From Bacteroidales bacterium (GTDB lineage: Bacteria; Bacteroidota; Bacteroidia; Bacteroidales; P3): a stretch of 7,779 nt of DNA. The notes beneath the pieces were generated by a model, which was not told where the DNA came from, made no database searches, and was given only the letters and a program-made list of their open reading frames with translations. The stretch covers positions 1 to 7,779 of the forward strand of contig JAFZEK010000178.1 of assembly GCA_017560705.1 (NCBI GenBank), given 5' to 3'. Below, piece after piece: positions 1 through 4,731 of this stretch. The stretch's first letter is position 1; each line of letters begins with the position of its first letter. The translations under genes and the position numbers were made by a program.

Positions 1-1182
1 ACAGCCCATCACTCCTATTTTTATTCCTTTCAAGTGACAAGTTTTGGCTTTTATTTTTTGCAGAGCTTCTTGTATATCATACTGAGTACGACCACAAGAT
101 GGACAAGATATAAATTCAGCCTTGGAAATCTTACTACCTACAGCTTGCATTATATCCAAAGCAGTATCAGAATCGTCGGCTATTTCATTCATTTTCCCAT
201 CTATGAAGCCTTTGGCAAAAATAGCAGCCTCTCTTATTTGATAATCCTCCAAACTAGCATATTTAGGCTCATACATCACTTTATCAGAACATAAATCGAA
301 CTGCGTTTTTAGAGTCATTATTTCTTCTTTAGAAGTTTTTCTTCGTGGAAAATAAGATACGATCTGCTTGGCCACAGGAATTTCCGCCACTGGGTCTTCA
401 GTAAGAGACACTCTTATCGTGTCGCCAATACCATCTAAAAGCAAAGCACCTATACCTGCTGCCGATTTTATACGACCTTGTTCAGCATCACCAGCCTCCG
501 TTACGCCCAAATGAATAGGATAATTCATTCCCTCTTCCATCATCTTTTGAATAAAAAGACGAGTAGAAAAAACCATTATCTTTACATTGCTAGCTTTCAT
601 AGAGAAAACTAACTTATGATAATCTAAAGACCTACAAATATTTGCAAATTCTATTGCCGATGTAGCCATTCCTAGAGGAGTGTCGCCATAACGGCTTACA
701 ATTCTCTCGCTCAACGAACCATGATTCGTACCTATACGCATAGCCGTACCATGTTTTTTGCATATCTCTATCAAAGTATGCATCTTATCCGTTATTTTAT
801 CTATCTCTGCACGGTACTCTGCATCTGTGAAATGCACCTTACCGACATTTCTATCCGTATAGTTACCAGGATTTATACGAATTTTTTCCACTATACCTGC
901 AGCCACTTCGGCAGCTTTAGGATTATAGTGAATATCTGCCACCAAAGGAACATTACAATTTCTCTTAAACAGCTCATTTTTGATATTATACAAATTCTCT
1001 GCTTCAGGCACTCCCGGTGCAGTTATACGTACTATTTCACAGCCAGCTTCCACTAGTCGCAACGTTTGGTCTACAGTGGCCATGGTGTCCATCGTATCAG
1101 TATTGGTCATGGACTGAACCCTTACTGGATATTCCCCTCCTAAGGGTAAATTTCCTATATAAATTGTATTACTCTCGAACAT
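1..1182 (-). CDS. ispG: 4-hydroxy-3-methylbut-2-enyl diphosphate synthase, partial (C-terminus outside window)
   Basis: IspG (GcpE) is a cytosolic [4Fe-4S] enzyme that reductively converts methylerythritol cyclodiphosphate to HMBPP, the penultimate step of the MEP isoprenoid pathway. The 394 residues present read without a break. The TIM barrel spans about residues 8-275, with IGNLPLGG (9-16), VQSMTNTDTMDT (22-33), the VADIHYNP strand (81-88), RIGTNHGS (149-156) and HLGVTEAGD (224-232), ending in GDTIRVSLTEDP (253-264). The iron-sulfur domain begins with SCPSCGRT (359-366; C360 and C363 are ligands). The window ends at MGC, whose C394 is the third ligand. Between barrel and iron-sulfur domain lie only about 80 residues, against roughly 250 (domain A*) in Bacteroides homologues as I recall them. 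I chose the ATG at 1182 because an A-rich leader precedes it. An in-frame ATG at 1224 would add 14 basic or hydrophobic residues and cannot be excluded. No convincing promoter was found. Family assignment is very secure. Confidence 0.96.
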   Translation of the reverse strand, partial: MFESNTIYIGNLPLGGEYPVRVQSMTNTDTMDTMATVDQTLRLVEAGCEIVRITAPGVPEAENLYNIKNELFKRNCNVPLVADIHYNPKAAEVAAGIVEKIRINPGNYTDRNVGKVHFTDAEYRAEIDKITDKMHTLIEICKKHGTAMRIGTNHGSLSERIVSRYGDTPLGMATSAIEFANICRSLDYHKLVFSMKASNVKIMVFSTRLFIQKMMEEGMNYPIHLGVTEAGDAEQGRIKSAAGIGALLLDGIGDTIRVSLTEDPVAEIPVAKQIVSYFPRRKTSKEEIMTLKTQFDLCSDKVMYEPKYASLEDYQIREAAIFAKGFIDGKMNEIADDSDTALDIMQAVGSKISKAEFISCPSCGRTQYDIQEALQKIKAKTCHLKGIKIGVMGC

Positions 1183-1316
1183 ATTTTTCAACTTTAGCTT
1201 TCTAAAACGCAAAAAAGCCAACATTATTGTACGAAACTTTATATTATCAATGAATATGTTAGATAATTATTGATTTTTTTAGCGAAAATATATTCCCTTA
1301 TGTGCATAAAAATTAG

Positions 1317-1324
1317 TAACTTTG
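1317..1324 (+). promoter_or_regulatory. Bacteroidetes -7 promoter element for the flippase gene
   Basis: TAACTTTG matches the Bacteroidetes sigma-factor -7 consensus TAnnTTTG exactly. A start of transcription a few bases downstream, near 1330, would give a leader of about 25 bases before the ATG at 1355. No clear TTTG-like -33 box lies about 20 bases upstream, so the promoter may be weak or regulated. A small dyad, TTATGTGCATAA (1298-1309), occupies the spacer. Confidence 0.6.
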
Positions 1325-1354
1325 CACACCAAAACACTAATAGAAGAAAAAATA

Positions 1355-2848
1355 ATGGGAGTAGTAGCCAAGGAAAGCATAAAGGGGTCCATTGTGAGCT
1401 ATTTTGGAGTATTTATAGGCTTCATAACCAGCATGCTCATCGTAGTGCCGCTAGTAGATCCGTCGTCATACGGACTATTGGGCATATTGTGCGATGCTGC
1501 CACCTTGCTCGGCAGTCTTGCCATGATGGGGATGAGTGCTTCAGGCATCAAATATTTTCCCTACTTCAAAAATCCCGAAAAAAAACACAACGGTTTTTTC
1601 TATTATTTGCTAGTAATTCCACTAGTAGGGATAGCAATATTCTTCACTCTCGCTTTGATACTAAAGTGGCCTATTATCAACTATTTCAGCAAAAACGCAG
1701 CCCTTTTTGGCGACTATTTCTATTTCATATTCCCTTGGGCGTTTTTCATTGTGTATCAGAACATCTTTGCCACCTACAGCAATGTACTCATGCGTATTGT
1801 TGTGCCTCGCATGGTGCAAGAAGTAATTATCAGAGTGTTCAACATGGCTATTCTTCTACTTTTTGCTTTCAAAATAGTGGACATCAGATGGCTAGTATGC
1901 TTGCAAGTGCTAGTTTATGGCATTGCAATGACTATCAATTTCCTATACATCGCCAGAATAGATAAACTGTCGCTGGAACACGACAACAGTTTTATCCCAC
2001 CTCCTATGCGAAAAGAAATAGCCTCCTACGCTGGCTACACCCTATTGGCATCAGTAGGCACTAGCATTATGCAAAAAGTTGATTCATTCATGATTGCAGG
2101 CATGTTGGGACTAGAATTTTCGGGTATTTACAGAATAGCGATGTACATGGGCATAATAAGCGAAATTCCATCACGGTCGCTATATGCAATAGCACAACCC
2201 GTAGCCGCCGAAGCCATCAAGAAGAACGACTTCCAGGCACTATCACAGCTACTTAAATCTGTATCTATCAATCTTATGCTCATTAGTTCGGCAATATTTT
2301 TGTTGCTATATATTAATGTACACAACATCTTCGACCTCATACCTAACGGCGACAAATACGAAAGCGGAAAATGGGTGATGGTATTAATAGCCTTAGCAGG
2401 TGTCATAAACACCACTTTCACTTTCTCGCTCAACATCTTACAGCTTTCAAAGCACTATATATATTACTTACCATTTTTACTGTTTTTGTCGGCACTAGGC
2501 ATTTCGGGCAACTACTTCCTAATACCCGTTTGGGGCATAAATGGAGCATCGCTTGCCAAAGTGATAACCTACTGTGTCTTCGGGCTGATACTTACCATTT
2601 TCGTGTACTACAAACTGCATATTCACCCACTGTCGTGGAATCATGCCAAACTGCTAGGCATAATCCTAGTCATTGTAGTTGTGGACCAACTGCTACCCGT
2701 ACTTGGAAATCACCTATTTGATGGGCTGTATCGTACTATAATCCTAGCTGTTGGAGGCATATTGGCAGTATACTTCTGCAAAATATCGCCCGACGCTAAC
2801 AGGATAGCAGACAACCTATTAGCAAAAATACACAAGACCAAAAAATAA
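1355..2848 (+). CDS. Polysaccharide / lipid-linked oligosaccharide flippase (Wzx-like, MVF/MATE superfamily)
   Basis: This is a 497-residue inner-membrane protein with about 14 predicted helices (roughly 12-34, 40-60, 81-103, 117-140, 157-175, 178-200, 225-252, 255-280, 303-320, 338-360, 366-388, 395-420, 432-450 and 458-476) and a short basic tail. The N-terminus MGVVAKESIKGSIVSYFGVF is characteristic of the Bacteroidetes polysaccharide biosynthesis/flippase family, as are the mid-protein stretch QKVDSFMIAGMLGLEFSGIY (240-259) and the GINGASLAKVITY segment (394-406). Members move undecaprenyl-linked glycans across the inner membrane for O-antigen, capsule or related polymers; the substrate cannot be told from sequence. 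The frame stays open upstream to a TTG at 1322, but that codon lies inside the promoter -7 box. The ATG at 1355, preceded by an A-rich leader (GAAGAAAAAATA), is the better start. No glycosyltransferase or other glycan gene lies next to it, so it looks like an orphan flippase. Confidence 0.88.
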   Translation: MGVVAKESIKGSIVSYFGVFIGFITSMLIVVPLVDPSSYGLLGILCDAATLLGSLAMMGMSASGIKYFPYFKNPEKKHNGFFYYLLVIPLVGIAIFFTLALILKWPIINYFSKNAALFGDYFYFIFPWAFFIVYQNIFATYSNVLMRIVVPRMVQEVIIRVFNMAILLLFAFKIVDIRWLVCLQVLVYGIAMTINFLYIARIDKLSLEHDNSFIPPPMRKEIASYAGYTLLASVGTSIMQKVDSFMIAGMLGLEFSGIYRIAMYMGIISEIPSRSLYAIAQPVAAEAIKKNDFQALSQLLKSVSINLMLISSAIFLLLYINVHNIFDLIPNGDKYESGKWVMVLIALAGVINTTFTFSLNILQLSKHYIYYLPFLLFLSALGISGNYFLIPVWGINGASLAKVITYCVFGLILTIFVYYKLHIHPLSWNHAKLLGIILVIVVVDQLLPVLGNHLFDGLYRTIILAVGGILAVYFCKISPDANRIADNLLAKIHKTKK

Positions 2849-2877
2849 CCAATAAACAAAAAAATACGCTAGAACGC

Positions 2878-2908
2878 TTGCTGAACTGAGAAAAAAAACG
2901 TACCTTTG
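2878..2908 (+). promoter_or_regulatory. Bacteroidetes-type promoter for the secreted-protein gene
   Basis: A TTG at 2878-2880 (-33) is separated by 20 bases from TACCTTTG at 2901-2908, a perfect TAnnTTTG -7 element. Transcription would begin near 2914, leaving an AT-rich leader of about 100 bases before the ATG at 3013. As no promoter is visible between 3549 and 3598, this one probably serves the methyltransferase gene too. Confidence 0.75.
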
Positions 2909-2914
2909 CAAACG

Positions 2915-2955
2915 GTTATTTTGAACAAAACCAAGAACAAAACAGTTCACATAAC
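2915..2955 (+). other. Imperfect hairpin at the 5' end of the leader transcript
   Basis: GTTAT (2915-2919) and TGAAC (2922-2926) can pair with GTTCA (2945-2949) and ATAAC (2951-2955), giving two 5-bp helices separated by a small internal loop and closed by an 18-base A-rich loop. It starts almost exactly at the predicted transcription start, so it could protect the mRNA 5' end. The pairing is A/U-rich and may be chance. Confidence 0.3.
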
Positions 2956-3012
2956 TAGATAATGAATTATAAAACAGAATAATATAACACTCAACAACAA
3001 AAAAAATATAAC

Positions 3013-3549
3013 ATGAAAAAAAATATACTGTTACTTGCAGTTGCCATTATGATGGGCATAGCATCGGCTGAAGCTCAGGTAGTAGCCGAACAAAGATTCG
3101 TTGTTCCTCAACACAATATAACCAATGCAGCCAATTGCAAGCCCTACAACCACGCTATTTTAGAGTGCATCCATTGGCTTGAAAACGTGTCGCCTAACAT
3201 ATACAAAGGTGAACAAGAAGAAGCTAAAAAATTCCTTACTGTGTGGAGCACACTTAGCGAAGACGTATCTATCGTGATGGACGAAAAAATAGTATCTTTC
3301 ATGAACTCTTCGCCTGACATGATTATTTACTACATCGGCGGATGGACTAGAAAATCTATACAAACTAAAAACAAACTGTTCAAATCGGACTATGCTTATG
3401 CTGGTCTTCAATCGGTTATGAACTACTACAAACGCTACAACAAGCTAGTGAAATACGATGCTAACATCGAAAAATTGATAGAACTAGAAAAAAACGGCGG
3501 TTTGCTTATTCAGCTACAAAAAGACATGATAAACTACGATTTTAAGTAG
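3013..3549 (+). CDS. Small secreted/periplasmic protein of unknown function
   Basis: This 178-residue protein has a classical signal peptide: basic MKKN, a hydrophobic core (5-17) and an AEA cleavage site (19-21), giving a mature start at Q22. There is no lipobox cysteine, so it is probably soluble in the periplasm or secreted. The mature part (about 157 residues) looks mainly helical, with two cysteines (C42, C52) that could form a disulfide, a central block DEKIVSFMNSSPDMIIYYIGGWTRKS (about 90-115, quoted here only as a landmark), and a lysine- and tyrosine-rich C-terminal third. It resembles in general pattern uncharacterised Bacteroidetes proteins sharing an 'IVxFM...GGWTR' core, but that is an impression from memory; no function can be assigned. 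It has its own promoter with a long leader, and the methyltransferase gene follows after 48 bases without a terminator, suggesting co-transcription. Confidence 0.8.
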   Translation: MKKNILLLAVAIMMGIASAEAQVVAEQRFVVPQHNITNAANCKPYNHAILECIHWLENVSPNIYKGEQEEAKKFLTVWSTLSEDVSIVMDEKIVSFMNSSPDMIIYYIGGWTRKSIQTKNKLFKSDYAYAGLQSVMNYYKRYNKLVKYDANIEKLIELEKNGGLLIQLQKDMINYDFK

Positions 3550-3597
3550 ATAAAACCTTATAACACAACACATTCATCCTATAATCAAACACCAGAG

Positions 3598-4308
3598 ATG
3601 AACATCGGCAAACTGATACTTTTCCCTGTGGCTATAGGCAACGACGACCTCGGCTACAGCCTACCACCCAACAACTTATCGCTACTAAACACTTGCAAAG
3701 TATTTATAGTGGAAGAGGTGCGTACGGCTCGTAGATTCCTGAAAAAAGCGGGATATATCCACAGTATAGACTCCACCGTGTTTCTCACTCTAAATGAACA
3801 CACTCAGGACAACGAAATATCCGACTACCTAAGTGCCATCAAAGATGGGCAAAACATCGGGTTGCTGTCTGAAGCTGGACTGCCTTGCATTGCCGATCCT
3901 GGAGCTAAAATAGTAAAAATGGCTCAAAAGCGGAACATCGAAGTGGTGCCGTTGGTTGGGCCGTCGTCACTGATGCTGTCCCTGATGGCCTCTGGATTTA
4001 ATGGGCAAAATTTCGCTTTCGTAGGATACCTCCCAATAGACAAAGCCAAACGAATACAACACATTAAAACCCTCGAAACAAGAGTATTCAAAGAAAATCA
4101 GACACAGATATTCATTGAAGCTCCATACCGTAACAATCAGCTGTTAGAGACTTTGGCTGCCACTTGCTCGCCAAGCACACTTATATGCGTAGCTTGCGAC
4201 ATCACCCTCAGCACTCAGTACATAAAAACAAAACCCGCCAAAGACTGGAAAAACACAAAAGAAGACTTCCATAAGAGAAATACTGTCTTCCTTATGTACC
4301 ACGCATAA
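3598..4308 (+). CDS. RsmI-like SAM-dependent methyltransferase (tetrapyrrole methylase fold)
   Basis: The 236-residue protein has the motif order of RsmI, the enzyme that 2'-O-methylates C1402 of 16S rRNA, but with several substitutions. The N-terminal strand is LILFPVAIGNDDLG (6-19; RsmI has TPIGNLxD). Next comes VEEVRTARRFLKKAG (38-52) where RsmI has the EDTR motif. LLSEAGLPCIADPG (89-102) replaces SDAGTPxISDPG, and VPLVGPSSLMLSLMASG (117-133) matches the PGPSA loop. FVGYLP (141-146) and IFIEAPYRNN (171-180) belong to the second subdomain. RsmI of E. coli is about 285 residues, so this form is short and lacks the usual C-terminal extension. Bacteroidetes often carry such a divergent protein alongside a canonical RsmI (recalled, not checked), so I give no symbol. 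It is probably cytosolic and may modify rRNA or another RNA. It lies 48 bases after the secreted-protein gene and has no promoter of its own that I can see. Confidence 0.85.
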   Translation: MNIGKLILFPVAIGNDDLGYSLPPNNLSLLNTCKVFIVEEVRTARRFLKKAGYIHSIDSTVFLTLNEHTQDNEISDYLSAIKDGQNIGLLSEAGLPCIADPGAKIVKMAQKRNIEVVPLVGPSSLMLSLMASGFNGQNFAFVGYLPIDKAKRIQHIKTLETRVFKENQTQIFIEAPYRNNQLLETLAATCSPSTLICVACDITLSTQYIKTKPAKDWKNTKEDFHKRNTVFLMYHA

Positions 4309-4332
4309 ACCACTTAATTACACAACTTATTA

Positions 4333-4407
4333 TACAGCCAAAAACTGCTAGCCCTCACCTCTTTTTCCCTACAAAAAAAAGAGAGGTGATAATCGTTTTT
4401 GGCTGTA
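4333..4407 (+). terminator. Nested palindrome after the methyltransferase gene, probable terminator
   Basis: A perfect 13-bp outer inverted repeat, TACAGCCAAAAAC (4333-4345) with GTTTTTGGCTGTA (4395-4407), encloses a second perfect repeat, TCACCTCT (4355-4362) with AGAGGTGA (4382-4389). T-rich and A-rich runs can extend the inner stem toward its loop. It begins 25 bases after the methyltransferase stop, where a terminator is expected, and the inner stem is followed by TAATCGTTTTT. The outer stem has no downstream T-tract, so only the inner one fits an intrinsic terminator. A small mobile palindrome is the alternative. Confidence 0.55.
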
Positions 4408-4431
4408 CACCAAAAATTCGAGAGCACCGAC

Positions 4432-4494
4432 AAAAAAAATTGCTTTGCAAGAGCCACTCAAAAAAGAATCAGCGTGCACACCTTGCAAAGCAAT
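4432..4494 (-). terminator. Intrinsic terminator of the leuS transcription unit
   Basis: Read on the minus strand, ATTGCTTTGCAAG (4494-4482) and CTTGCAAAGCAAT (4451-4439) form a perfect 13-bp stem with a 30-base loop, followed at once by a run of U (A8 on the plus strand at 4432-4439). It lies 31 bases beyond the stop codon of the 56-codon ORF, so it would end a leuS plus small-ORF transcript. The loop is longer than usual. Confidence 0.7.
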
Positions 4495-4525
4495 ACATCT
4501 ATAAAAGCAATTATAGCTCTAAGAA

Positions 4526-4696
4526 CTAGACATTTCCAGCGTTTTCAAACTGGCGTTGTTCTTCCTCCAACGACCAAATGCAATAATCTGCTTGTCGCAA
4601 TATGTAGTGAAACAGCTCCACCTTTTGATTCAAGTCGTTGAGATTCGAAACCTCGTTCATCAATCTATCTATCTTTTCTTTCAATTCTACGTCCAT
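4526..4696 (-). CDS. Small hypothetical protein (56 residues) downstream of leuS
   Basis: ATG at 4696, TAG ending at 4526. The protein is highly charged and acidic and should be helical: MDVELKEKIDRLMNEVSNLN begins a heptad-like pattern, followed by a more hydrophobic stretch ELFHYILRQADYCIWSLEEE (27-46) and the tail ENAGNV. There is no signal peptide or transmembrane segment. Support for it being real: it starts 35 bases after the leuS stop in the same direction, ends just before a clean terminator of that orientation, and its composition (amphipathic helix, sensible codons, no odd clusters) is protein-like. Against it: no strong ribosome-binding site; the bases before the ATG are an AT repeat (TATATATATA), although GAAAGGA lies further up. 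I do not recognise a family. It is perhaps a small coiled-coil partner protein. Confidence 0.6.
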   Translation of the reverse strand: MDVELKEKIDRLMNEVSNLNDLNQKVELFHYILRQADYCIWSLEEEQRQFENAGNV

Positions 4697-4731
4697 AACT
4701 ATATATATATTATCCTTTCATTATTAAACAG

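Noticed and set aside
721..1056. 111-codon plus-strand open frame, with others at 34-294 and 1017-1205
   Set aside because: All are antisense to ispG, whose reading frame is unmistakable.
1225..1320. Minus-strand promoter for ispG (TATATTTT at 1292-1285)
   Set aside because: It lacks the final G of TAnnTTTG and has no -33 partner at the right distance; too weak to annotate.
1270..1965. 231-codon open frame on the plus strand
   Set aside because: It overlaps the flippase in another frame, and its translation is rich in His, Ser, Cys and Arg with no family signature; it begins in the intergenic promoter region.
2371..2721. 116-codon open frame on the plus strand
   Set aside because: Lies entirely inside the flippase gene in another frame; composition is not protein-like.
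2956..2990. Six-codon ORF (MNYKTE) in the leader of the secreted-protein gene
   Set aside because: Very short, no notable codons, and AT-rich leaders produce such ORFs by chance.
4697..4712. TATATATATATTAT dinucleotide run before the 56-codon ORF
   Set aside because: Short AT-rich stretch of the kind common in intergenic DNA of this composition; no function suggested.
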